Positions 54,640 to 64,000 of a stretch of 64,000 nt of DNA are shown piece by piece. Each line of letters opens with the position of its first letter. Position 1 is the stretch's first letter. Under the pieces are notes generated by a model that worked only from the letters and a program-made list of their open reading frames with translations, did not search any database and had not been told where the DNA came from. The DNA is taken from contig CM051457.1 of assembly GCA_028274465.1 (NCBI GenBank), positions 71,460,496 to 71,524,495 on the forward strand. Direction: 5' to 3'. This stretch comes from Plantago ovata (Eukaryota > Streptophyta > Magnoliopsida > Lamiales > Plantaginaceae). The position numbers were made by a program, and so were the translations under genes.

Positions 54640-54714
54640 CTGTAAAGAAACAGTAATATTAGCTAATGATTAAGTATCAGATAGAGAAGTTTTTTCTATA
54701 TTTGAGTTATCTAC
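54640..54714 (-). other. Putative mini-intron 1 in the Cop3 ORF
   Basis: 75 bp, CAGCAG|GTAGATAAC .. TTCTTTACAG. Removing it joins open frames in phase 0 and bypasses an in-frame TAA. Confidence 0.55.
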
Positions 54715-56359
54715 CTGCTGAAGAACAACATTAGGTGACTCAGTCCTTTCAGCATCGTTGGCCTCTTCAATATCTGGGACCGTATCTTTAGCAGGCTTCT
54801 TTTCATGCTCTTGTTGAGAAAGTTGTATGTTATCAGCATTCTCCCTTGTCTCTGAAATGACAGGTTGAGCAGAAGTATCTTGACCTCTTAGTTCACTACT
54901 TGTCCTAATAAGATCCACTGATTTGTTGGAGTTGTCATCAATCTCCATATCCATTTGCTGGCTTATGTCAGTGAGTACCAATTCGATCTTTTTTATTGAA
55001 GTAGTTTCTGGAGTCGGTGAACTAGGTCTTGCATTCTCAGCATCATGTGATGCGTCATCGAACGATACTTCATTTTGAGTTTCAACAAACTCAACGTTTT
55101 GACTAGTTGCTGTCTCAGCAACCGTTTCTTCAGCAACTTGTGCTGTTTCAGCAACTTCTCTTTCTGGACTAGTTGCTTGTACAACAATTGTCTCTTTTTA
55201 AACTGTTGCTTTGTTAGCAACATCTTCAGCAAAAGCAGCCTTTCTTAGGTCTACAGCAATATCACTTGCTGGTTCAAGTGCAGTGTCATCAAGATTATCT
55301 ACCAAGTAGATATCATCAATTCTAGCTATGGCACGATTTGCATTTTTACTGCCTTGAGTTCTTTCTTCAGTGATTGTATCAAAATTAATTGGATTAGTAG
55401 AAGTGTCAGCAGGTGCTTCTATATCAACCACTTGAGAAGGTTGCTTCTCAGCAACTGCAGAAGCAACCTACTGGAGTATCATCATCATGGACAATAGGAA
55501 CTAATTTCCAAGCAGTTGTATTCTTCCTTGGGAAGGTTTTTGTCCTTGATTTGTTTGGGACAGGATCAGCTGATGAGGCAGCAGTCTGAGTATCATGAAC
55601 AACTTTCCTTTTCTTACTCTTCTTGCTGGGGGCTTTTGTGTCAGCAAGTACAGCATCATCAGCAACGTTGGAGTCAGTTGCTTTCTTGGATTTCTTCTTG
55701 TCAGCATCCAAGGGTTTGTGCTGATTGTAAAAAGATCTACCCACATTACATACTGACTTATTTATAGGCAATGGGTTTCTGAGCGTAATCTTGAAATGTT
55801 TCAAGATGTAGCAGATCTTTAAGCCATACATAACCGCGAGGTGAGACAGTATTGTCTTCCACCTTGACTTTGAATTTCACAATACATTCAACAAGTCTGT
55901 TGAAGAGGTATTTTGCCCAGTGTATGTCAAATCCATTTTCATGGATATGTTTCAACAAAGTCCATCTTTTCAGGCCTACTTGGTCTATTCCTCCAACTTG
56001 GGAGTCTAGGACTTTGATGATCAGCAAAGCAACTAGTCCTAGAGAGTAAGATATATGCTTTGTTTTTGTAGATTTGTCCCAATTTACAGGGGCAATTTCA
56101 TTTTTCTTCATGTTGTTATTTCTAACATCACTATAGAAGGCTTTAATCTCATCCTCTGTAGCAGTAATATCATCTTTAGTTCCAGTGGTTGGAATATGAA
56201 AGATGGTTGCTAAATCAATCCATTTCAGGACAATTTGTTTTCCTTGAACAGTTGTCGAAATCACTTTTTCAGTGATTCCTTGTTCATCTGTCACTGACTC
56301 GATCTCAACGTTGTTGTAAAACTCCATCGTGTCTACAACACTCAGCTTTTTGGGATGAG

Positions 56360-57745
56360 TGATGAACGTATTTTACACGCGTTCATCTTGTCTTTTTTGC
56401 CTTCTTTTGCTATCTTCTAGCCTTATTTTTTGGTTAGTTTTGTAGAATAGTGTCACGTTTTGTGTTTTCTGCAATTTCAGGCACTTAGGTGCGAAACGGC
56501 GTTTTTGGAGCTAAAAACGAGCCTTTTTGATGGAAAAGATGGCCCCGTTGAAGTTCCCCAATCTCCGTGGCTTGTTCGTGAGTGTTTGAGCATCAATAAG
56601 CATTGAGAAGGATGAGTCCAAGGCACCCGAGGGCCGTACGAGGGCAAAAAGATTGAGTTTGAAGACAAAAATCTGCCAGGAGCAAAGCTAAGCCCCTGGA
56701 ATGGTGAAGCGCTCCGCTTCATTTTCCAGGAGCTTTGGCACAGCAGCCAAGCGAAGCGCTTGGAGGGCCAAAGCGCTTCGCTTGGCCTCTCCAAGCGGTC
56801 CGCTTGGCAGCGGTTACGTTTTCGGATTTTTCTTCTTAGATCTGATCTTCTGTTACTTATTGGATACTTTTTGAACTGTAGCTTCGTTTTGGAGAGCTCC
56901 TAAGCCCCAAAACTGAGAGAAAACTCAGATTACATTGTATTTAGATTGGATTAAAGGTTTTGGCATAGGATTTCATCCATTGTTTCATCTACGGAGAGGT
57001 TTTCATCAATACCCACCGATTAGTGACAGCTTGGTGGTAACATTGTATCATTATCTCTTGTCTAGCAGTTTGATTTGATGTATTCTATTTACAATTTATA
57101 TAATTTGATGTCTATGTTGATGAATATGAGTAGCTAAATCCTTTGTGTTGGTGGTACAATGTAGAATATGCATGCTATGGTTATGTTTATGCTTACATGA
57201 GATTGTGATTCAATCTTGCTGCAAATTCCTTCATATGATTCTTAGTTGCCTATAAAATATATTCGAATTGAGTATAGTGACAAACTCTTGGTCAATGAAA
57301 GCTATAGGATTGTATGTTAGAGATTTGCAGCATGCTAGATAAATGGTGTTAGTGACAAGCACCTCTAAAGTATTGATAGTGATCTTTTATGATGTGTGTC
57401 TTGAAAGTTACCTAGACGAGTTGCTTAGCAGACATGATCGAAGGTTTTATGCACTGAACTTGTGAGCATATTCGTAACCCATGCATGTGTATTTGATTTC
57501 TACCACCAACCGTTTTCCAAACTTGATTACAACAATCTGATTTCTCGTTGCTTTGTTCTAAGAAAGCAATTCTACAAACACTTGAACTCGTTGTCTGAAA
57601 TAACTAGCAAAAACCACAAACAAAACCACGTTAGGTCCCGAGAGAATGACACTCGGGGAAAACTTGTCATTGCACTCTAGTTTGTGTAGTGATAAGTGTT
57701 CTTTGGCTTTTAAACAAATTTAATTGATGAAAAACGACATCATCA
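56360..57745 (+). repeat. AthB-3 5' LTR
   Basis: 1386 bp, the same length as both AthB-1 LTRs. Starts TGATGAACG, ends ACATCATCA. Hairpin array at 56685-56810. Confidence 0.92.
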
Positions 57746-57748
57746 ATT

Positions 57749-57766
57749 TGGCGCCGCTGCCGGGGA
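57749..57766 (+). promoter_or_regulatory. AthB-3 primer binding site (tRNA-Asp)
   Basis: TGGCGCCGCTGCCGGGGA, one mismatch to the tRNA-Asp complement, at a different base from AthB-1. Confidence 0.9.
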
Positions 57767-57889
57767 CTTAACTCCTTTGGTTGGTGTTTTTGTTTTGGTT
57801 TTTTCAGCCAACATCTCTTCTTTGCCTTATTTCTGTCTTTTGTTTCTTTTTGACTTGGAAACTCACTACTCTTCATTTCAGGTGAGTGC

Positions 57890-59982
57890 AGGCCTAGAAC
57901 CCGAACGGGTAGACCTATTATTGAACCTTTTGTAGACGAGATCGATCGTTTGTTTCAAAGGAGAAGGAGGAATTTGAATCTCGAGTTTGAAGGAGTAGCA
58001 TCTAGAGCTTCCACTTCTGGTATTCGGGAAGAGTCTTCTTCTTATCTTTTGGAGCCAATTCTTGAATCTGTTTACTTGGAAGGTAAATGGCGGATGATGA
58101 TCTCCATTTGAAGGTCTTTTCTATGGGGCTAGGTGATCGTGCAAAGGCTTGGCTTAATACTTTGGAGGCCGGGTCTTTGACAACATGGGATCTTTGTTTT
58201 GATAAGTTCATGGAGCGTTACTACCCCGCTTCCAAGACGATGGCTATGAAGAGCCAAATTAGCTCCTTCGAGCAGAGGTATGATGAGCCTTTCCACGAGG
58301 CCTATGATCGATTCATGGGGTTGCATCATCGATGCCCACATCACGGGTATGATAAAGGTCAGCTTCTCCAATTCTTTTACAGTGGTTTACATCCCGAGAT
58401 TCAATCTCAAGTGGATAGTATTTGTGGAGGTAGTATGGGGGAGTTGCTTCCTTCTCAAGCTCAAGTGAAGCTGGACATGATGTACCGGAATTCCCAAAAC
58501 CGGAATGTGAGGGCTCGTGTGCTCCAAAGGGAGCAAAGAGGTGAGGTCAAGGTAGTGGTAGAATAAAATGCCTTCGATGGGTTCGCCCATGAAGTGAAGC
58601 AAGCTTTGAGGCAAAGCGTTCCTTCTCCTTCTACGGAAGTTTGTGGTGTGTGCAAGAACTATGGACACCCGGCCTATTTATGCTGTTCTGAATTTAATAG
58701 AGAGCAATATATCACGAACGATGTCCGTCAAGAAGTGTATGCTGCTGAGGGAGAGCAAGTAGTTGGGGATGTGAACTACGGGCAAGGATATGGCAATATG
58801 AGGCCACAAAACCGTGGGCCCCTAGGTGGGTACCTGAATCAAGGCAACCGTGGTTATCTTCATAACCCGGATCAAAATGCCTATCGGCCTAATCAAGATA
58901 GAACTCGTCTCAGCTATGGGAACAATTGGTATGAAGGAGCACCGCCTTCTAATCCTACACCTCCACCTCAGGTTGCTAGTTCGGGACCACAAGGTGGAGG
59001 GGTGCTTCCTTCACCTCTTTTCTCTTCTCTCAACGATCTTGTGTTGAAGACGAATAAGTTTATGGAGCATTACTATCGTAATGAAGCTACTAACAATCAG
59101 CGGTTTGAGAAGGTTGAGGCTAGTAGTAGCAACCTCCATAAGAAATTGCAAGAGTTAATAGATCGGGGGGCTAGTAGAGAGCAAGGGAAGTTTCCCGGGA
59201 ACACGGAGAAGGCTGTGGCCATAACCGTGGTGACTGATTTGCCCGTGGAGATCACGGTTGTGAGAGACAATGCACGAGATGAGGTGCCAAGTTGCAAGAT
59301 AACTGAAACTTGCAAGGTGAGTGAGGAGGTCGAGACTCCTAAGGTGGTTATGGAAGGGGAAGTTGTCGCACAATCTGATGCGATAGTTGAAGAGGTGAAA
59401 GAAAACTCATCGTCTGAGGCTGAGATGGTGGATATGGTGGAAGTGCCCATCCAAGAGAGCTTCGATGTTGAAATCGGCTTGGGGAAGAAGGACGGAATAG
59501 TGGCAACTCTAGACACGGGAGCGGGTGTGAATGTTATACCCTTGAACGTGTATGAAGAGTCGGGTTTGTTTGGCTTGAGACCTATGAAATGCATGGTGCA
59601 ATTAGCGGATGGGTCCATGAAAAAGCCGTTGGGTGTGATTGAGAACTTGGCGGTGAGGGTTGCCGGTGTAGAGGTGAAGACTAATTTCATCGTTATGCCT
59701 ACATCTTCTGCTAAGCTCAAGGATGTGGTTCTCTTGGGTAGAGCCTTCATCAACAAAGTGCGTATGGTCATAGACATGTATCGCCGAACATGTCACTTTC
59801 AGGTAAATGGCAAGCAACACACGTTGCGAGCCATTGTTGATTCATGTGCTTATGTTGATACTAACGAACTTGTAGGATTTTTTGGTCCACTTTATGTTTG
59901 TCAAGATGTGCAGGGAATTGATGCTTTGAGAGGCAATTGGAGGGGGAAGTCTAGTACCCAAGGTGAAATCAATTCCGCATGA
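57890..59982 (+). pseudogene. gag-pro: AthB-3 gag-protease, broken
   Basis: The start codon position (57890-57892) reads AGG instead of ATG. It aligns with AthB-1 but lacks 213 bp corresponding to AthB-1 6672-6884, with CGGA at both breakpoints. A one-base loss just before the deletion shifts the frame. Open frames are 58087-58566, ending at TAA 58564-58566 where AthB-1 has CAA, and 58594-59982. The knuckle CGVCKNYGHPAYLC (about 58642-58683), linker, DTGA at 59512-59523 and LLGRAF are intact. So the protease domain is preserved but Gag is not. Confidence 0.9.
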
Positions 59983-60556
59983 GTTGTGAAGAGTCGAGCC
60001 AACGACTTTTAAACGAAGGCGCTTCTCGGGAGGCAACCCGAGGTTGTAGGTACTTGCATATAGATTAGGAGCACGTTTAAATTTTGTTTCGTTGTTTAGA
60101 TAAGGTTTTTGGGGTGAAAATTTAGCAAAAGTCGAAAAAAATGGATTTGGGAGCTCCAGGTCCCAAGCGAACCGCTTGGCAAGCCCAAGCGGTCCGCTTG
60201 GATTTCCAGTAAGAATTTCATTCTTACTGGAAATCCAAGCGGAGCGCTTGGGAGGTCCAAGCGGAGCGCTTGGCAGGTCCCAAGACCTGCCAAGCGCTCC
60301 GCTTGGGACGGCCCAAGCGCTTCGCTTGGCTTTTCTTAATAAAGCTAAGCGGGGCACTTGTGTATCAAAGCTCCCCACTTCGTTTTTCTTCCTCCATTGC
60401 CGATTTAGCACCCCAAAAATCTCAATCTCTCTCAATTCTCCACCAATTCTTGCAATCTTGTGCATTTTACAAAGCCCATCACCCCCTCTATCATCTAAAC
60501 CTATCAAATTTCACGTTTGAAGCATCCATAACAAGGAATCAAAGGTACCTCTCAAA
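59983..60556 (+). other. AthB-3 post-gag region with hairpin array
   Basis: Noncoding. The CGGGAGGCAACCCGAGG block, then a hairpin array at 60160-60360 that includes perfect 24-bp arms (60193-60216 and 60220-60243) around TTC, then the CT-rich leader. Confidence 0.85.
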
Positions 60557-60565
60557 TCCCTTCAT

Positions 60566-61565
60566 TTATCTAGCATGCTGCAAATCTCTAACATACAATC
60601 CTATAGCTTTCATTGACCAAGAGTTTGTCACTATACTCAATTCGAATATATTTTATAGGCAACTAAGAATCATATGAAGGGATTTGCAGCAAGATTGAAT
60701 CACAATCTCATGAAAGCATAAACATAACCCAAAGCATGCATATTCTACATTCTACCCCCAACAAAAAAGATTTAGCTACTCATATTCATCAACATAGACA
60801 TCAATTCATATGAATAATAATCAGAATACATCATATCAAACTACAAGACAAGAGAGTGATACAAGTTACCACCAAAGTTGTCACTAATCGGTGGAAATCA
60901 AAGAAAACCTCTCCGTAGATGATTACAAAGGATGAATTCCAATCAAAACCTTGAATCCCAAGCTAAAATACAAAGTAATCTGAGTTTTCTCTGAGTTTTG
61001 GGGCTTAGGAGCTCTCCAAAACCAACTTACAGTTCAAAAGATATTCAAAAAATGACCAAAGATCAGATCTAAGAAGGAAAATCCGAAAACGTAACCGCTG
61101 CCAAGCGGACCGCTTGGAGAAGCCAAGCGGAGCGCTTGGCAAGCGAAGCGCTTTGGCACCCCAAGCGCTTCGCTTGGCTTCTATGCCAAAGCTCCTGGAA
61201 ATTGAAGCGGAGCGCTTCACTATTCCAGGCGCTTAGCTTGGCTCCTGGGCAGATTTTTGTCTTCAAACTCAATCTTTTTGCCGTTGCATGGCCCTCGGGT
61301 GCCTTGGACTCATCCTTCTCGATGCTTATTGAAACTCAAACACTTACGAACAAGCCACGGAGATTGGGGAACTTCAACGGGGCCATCTTTTCCATCAAAA
61401 AGGCTCGTTTTTAGCTCCAAAAATGTCGTTTCGTACCTAAGTGCCTGAAAATGCAGAAAACACAAAACGTGACACTATTCTACAAAACCAACCAAAAAAC
61501 AAGGCTAGAAGATAGCAAAAGAAGGTAAAAAAGACAAGATGAACGCGTCAAAAATACGTTCATCA
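60566..61565 (-). repeat. AthB-2 5' LTR, truncated
   Basis: About 1.0 kb of antisense LTR matching 50571-51570, with hairpin array 61100-61250, ending ACGTTCATCA and target repeat ATAAG. The inner about 400 bp, with the primer-site side, are missing. Confidence 0.88.
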
Positions 61566-61570
61566 ATAAG

Positions 61571-62139
61571 AAAAATTGTCTCCTATGCTAAGAATTCCCA
61601 GAACAGGCTCTGGAGAATTCCTACCTAAAACTAATGAGAAAGATATGAAAAAAGGTCTGAGAAAGTATGAAAAAACGTAGAGAAACTGCAACTATATATA
61701 GGAGTTCGGAACGTGTGGGGCGAGTCGCCCCACACACCGGGAGAACCGTCTGGTGTGGGGCGAATCGCCCCACATCCCGGGCGAATCGCCCGGGAGCTCC
61801 AGTCGGCGAGAGACGCGTTTTTGGATTTCTTTTCCTTTTCGGACTCGGTTTTTGCCTTCTAGTGACCTTTAAGTCTTGAAACTCGACCCCTAGACTTCAA
61901 ATCCCATCCGGAACCTTCTAGATACTCCAAAAATGTCCTCGGAACACCGATTCTTCGTTCTCTTCAATATAATTGCCCGGAAAATCACGTTTTCCACCTA
62001 AAACCTGTAAAATGCAAACTAAAGCGAAACGTGACACTATTCTAATAAAAAATGAACTAAAATATAGCTAAATTAACATAGAGGATAGCAAAATAGGTGA
62101 AAAAAGACTCGAATGAAAGTATAAAATACACGTTCATCA
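61571..62139 (-). repeat. AthA-2 5' LTR, second part
   Basis: Continues from 50168. Antisense TATA near 61692-61702, hairpin cluster 61717-61797, end ACACGTTCATCA and target repeat GATAG. Confidence 0.9.
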
Positions 62140-62144
62140 GATAG

Positions 62145-64000
62145 CGAAAATCCTCATCAGCATCCTCTTGTGTTAAGTGGAAAAACTCATATGGAGTAAC
62201 CTTGAGTTTTGGTTTTGCCTTACCCAAAAACTCATCATACACAAAGGCGACATCCAGTGGCTTAAAGTAAGGAGGCTCATCTTTTTTGTCTTTTCTTAGA
62301 GCCACAATCCTTGTTTTTACTTCCACATCTAGCCAAAGTTTTCTGTCATCATAGCTTGTTAGAGGAGAGGGTTCTCTTTCTTTACTTGCAACCTTGATTA
62401 AATTTCATTTGTCCATTTGCTGAAGGAAAGCCTTGGGGAAGTTATTGTTGGCAAGTAGGTCTTCAAGTTTTAGAATGAAGAAGCCCAATTTGTTTCTTAC
62501 CACATTCTGAGTCGTGTCTTTGTTGCTTGTTTTGGTGTATTGTACACCTAAGCCAACAGCTTCACGGGCTTCTCTCCTCTTTTCTTCTTGTTCTTTAGCC
62601 CTTCTTTCTCTTCTTCTTTGTTTTGAGTTACTTTCAGAGTTCCTTGCTGAAGAACTTTAGGAAAGCAACTTGGTAGTGCCAGATTGAGTCTTGGCAGAAA
62701 GGGGCTTAGCTTTTATAGCTTGAGCTATTGTTTGGTCATCATCATTGTCCTCATCATTTCCTTGATGACTGTTAGGTTGACAGAATTCTGGAGTATCAGC
62801 AACAGTTTTTCTCCTTTTTGGATTTGCTGAATTTCTCTAAGAATCTGTTTCAGCTCTTCCTTTAGAACTTTGCGTTGTTTCAACAAGAGGTTCTTTTGTA
62901 GGCGGTTCTGGTAATTTCATCAGCAAGGGGGAGGGAGCAGTAGGAGGCAAATCCTTTGAGCTCTTCTTTTGGAAGTTTGGTGTATCTTCCCCCTTAGACA
63001 TGAACTGCAAATCATCAAAAATTTGAGTTGAGAAAAACTCATTGCAATTTTCAGCAAGCTTGTCCAAACTGTTGTAGTGTTCAACCATGTCTAGCTGAAG
63101 TTGGTTTGTTTTGGAGAACTCCACCTTTATCATCTTCAGATTTTCTTCAGCCCTTTTGGTGTCAGCAACCTTTTGTTCCATGATGGATTGGGCCTTTTTC
63201 AAAGCATTCTTGCCAATCTTAAAAGCTTGACTCGCTTCTTTCTCATAGCTCATGTGTTTTAGACTTACATCAGCTTGAGCTAGAGTGAGACTTCTTGTAC
63301 GTCTCAGCAAGATAGTTAAGACCTTTTCCATATTGAAGGGTTTTTCAGCAAGTAACTCCTCATTTTCAGCTTTGCATTCTTTGTGCACTTGTAAGAGAGC
63401 TTGCATTCTTGGTGTCCATTCATCCACACTGGGAAATGGCACTAGAGATGGAGTTACATTATGGGCTTTTAGTTCAGTGATGAACTGATATTCAAATCAT
63501 TTGACTTTGCTTCTTTCATAGTCGTTTCCAGAGGAAGTAGAAGAGTTTGAATGTTGGGTTTCACCTGTTTTATCATTCTTAACAACCATCTCTTCTTCCT
63601 CATCAGAAAAACCAGATAAGCTCTCAGCATCTTCTCTGTCGAAGTCAACAACCTTTTCACCAAGGTTTTCAGTCACTATGTTTTCTGGTTGAGTGGTTGC
63701 TGAAGGAAACTCTTGAGAATCAACAACTTGAGTTTGACTAGTAGTAGGGGGAGGAAGGGAGGATTCTTCCGTGCTTTTCACTCCAGAAGACTGAGCAACA
63801 GACAAGTGATGTTTTCCAGATACATTTATTACCATGTTGTTTTCCACAGCTGCCTGAAAGTCTTCATCTTGTTCTTCTTCTTCATCAAGGTTTGGATCAG
63901 TGACCTTGGCATCAAGTAAAGCTTTTTCAGCTAACTCGGCATCAGAAAGCTTTGCCTCGTCCTTGGCAATTTCAGCAAACTTTCTGGCTTGTTCTTCACT
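62145..64000 (-). pseudogene. Cop2: 3' (env-position) ORF, middle part
   Basis: Read right to left from the window edge. It continues the ORF seen in Cop3 (identical over the first about 190 bp) and leads into the part homologous to Cop1 3131-4296. One frame runs almost throughout but is split by TGA at 63497-63499, a stop at 62837 and further stops near 62658 and 62400. It contains an acidic stretch (near 63600), a long Lys/Glu/Gln region that looks like coiled coil (63440-63050, with LAENCNEFF), a basic RRRERR-type patch (near 62610), YTKTSN (near 62530), and PYEFFHLTQED at 62150-62200. No membrane span is seen. Interrupted by AthA-2, it resumes at 22799. Confidence 0.75.

Larger units (their letters stand above)
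53429..56359 (-). pseudogene. Cop3: N-terminal part of a copia 3' ORF, with intron-like gaps
   Basis: Read right to left it starts MEFYNNVEIESV (complement of 56325-56327) and resembles the PTP fold in its first 190 codons (TVQGKQIVLKWIDLATIF). It continues through a Lys-rich stretch with a frameshift near 55470-55500, an acidic Ala/Glu/Val-rich region with VAE repeats (55431-54670, one TAA at 55198-55200), and a Lys/Asp-rich part (54239-53613). Three gaps of 72-75 bp have GT..AG ends: 54714-54640, 54570-54499 and 54403-54330. The last about 190 bp (53425-53615) are identical to 63810-64000 of Cop2, so this is the N-terminal continuation of the same ORF. It is an env-position ORF of a Sirevirus-like element by context; the function is unknown. 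Confidence 0.72.
56360..60556 (+). mobile_element. AthB-3: partial AthB element (5' LTR to post-gag)
   Basis: The 5' LTR joins Cop3 sequence on the left. The element runs through the primer site, gag-protease and post-gag array and stops about 10 bp past the ORF2-leader donor (GGTACCTCTCA). There it meets about 9 bp of filler and then the antisense AthB-2 LTR. ORF2, the 3' region and the 3' LTR are absent. Confidence 0.88.
50169..61565 (-). mobile_element. AthB-2: antisense AthB element with a rearranged middle
   Basis: Flanked by ATAAG (50164-50168 and 61566-61570); the uninterrupted sequence is seen in the AthA-2 3' LTR at 23412-23416. It has a complete antisense 3' LTR, the 3' region up to about 53428, then foreign sequence (Cop3 and AthB-3), and only the first about 1.0 kb of its own 5' LTR (about 60566-61565). 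Its primer site, gag and ORF2 are missing. Confidence 0.85.
22800..62139 (-). mobile_element. AthA-2: antisense Athila-like element holding all nested insertions
   Basis: Flanked by GATAG at 22795-22799 and 62140-62144. Without nested insertions its parts are a 3' LTR (22800-23937 and 43815-43872), a 3' region (43873-45419), an ORF2 relic (45420-46330), a leader, a gag-protease relic (47374-49423), a primer site (49527-49545) and a 5' LTR (49549-50168 and 61571-62139). Both LTRs total about 1.19 kb. gag and ORF2 are more decayed than in AthA-3 and AthA-4, in line with greater age. Confidence 0.9.

Noticed and set aside
61005-61272. Open frames rich in AKRSAW, LRLPSAPLG and similar patterns across the LTR arrays (also near 5063-5371, 13226-13534, 51075-51420, 56477-56794)
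   Set aside because: They are translations of the GC-rich hairpin arrays in all frames. They lack homologs in the coding parts and the copies break frame freely.

Overview
The window reads as repeat-rich nuclear DNA of a flowering plant. It is almost wholly nested LTR retrotransposons with plant hallmarks: Asp-tRNA primer sites, Athila-like Ty3/gypsy gag, the putative plant transposon protein (PTP) fold, Sirevirus-like copia elements with a long ORF after pol, and DUF4283-type LINE ORF1. The species cannot be named. I see no convincing host gene, no tRNA or rRNA gene and no CRISPR array. One 100-N assembly gap lies at 773-872.

Element names are mine. Cop = Sirevirus-like Ty1/copia. AthA and AthB = two related Athila-like Ty3/gypsy families that carry gag-protease plus a second ORF (ORF2) but no reverse transcriptase, RNase H or integrase. 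L1 = LINE. Left block: Cop1 (+; RT at 1-772, 3' ORF at 3131-4296, 3' LTR ending at 15768) is interrupted by AthA-1 (3' end only, up to 3130) and by complete AthB-1 (4938-14486, TSD ATCTG). Cop1 abuts an antisense LINE ORF1 (L1a, 15769-18394). After an AT-rich spacer comes the 3' end of a second antisense LINE (L1b, 19189-20128), which is cut by Cop2.

Right block: Cop2 (-) has its 3' LTR at 20129-21604, carries a Mutator-like MITE (21650-22304), and its 3' ORF is split by AthA-2 (-, 22800-62139, TSD GATAG). Cop2 resumes at 62140 and leaves the window. Inside the AthA-2 3' LTR sits AthA-3 (+, 23938-43809, TSD CATAG). Inside the AthA-3 gag sits AthA-4 (-, 25598-34393, TSD TTAAC/TCAAC), and inside its 3' region a solo LTR (38992-41076, TSD ATGTG). 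Inside the AthA-2 5' LTR sits AthB-2 (-, 50169-61565, TSD ATAAG). The middle of AthB-2 has been replaced by a Cop fragment (Cop3, 53429-56359) joined to a partial + strand AthB-3 (56360-about 60556).

The AthA and AthB elements probably borrow pol from an autonomous relative. Their Gag-protease would form particles, and ORF2 appears to be made from a spliced message. AthA-4 is the best preserved: gag-protease and ORF2 are both open, though its protease triad reads DIG. The least explained signal is a set of arrays of 15-17 bp hairpins with three-base loops (core GCG-NNN-CGC). They have family-specific arms and recur at the same slots: the LTR, after gag, and in AthB after ORF2.
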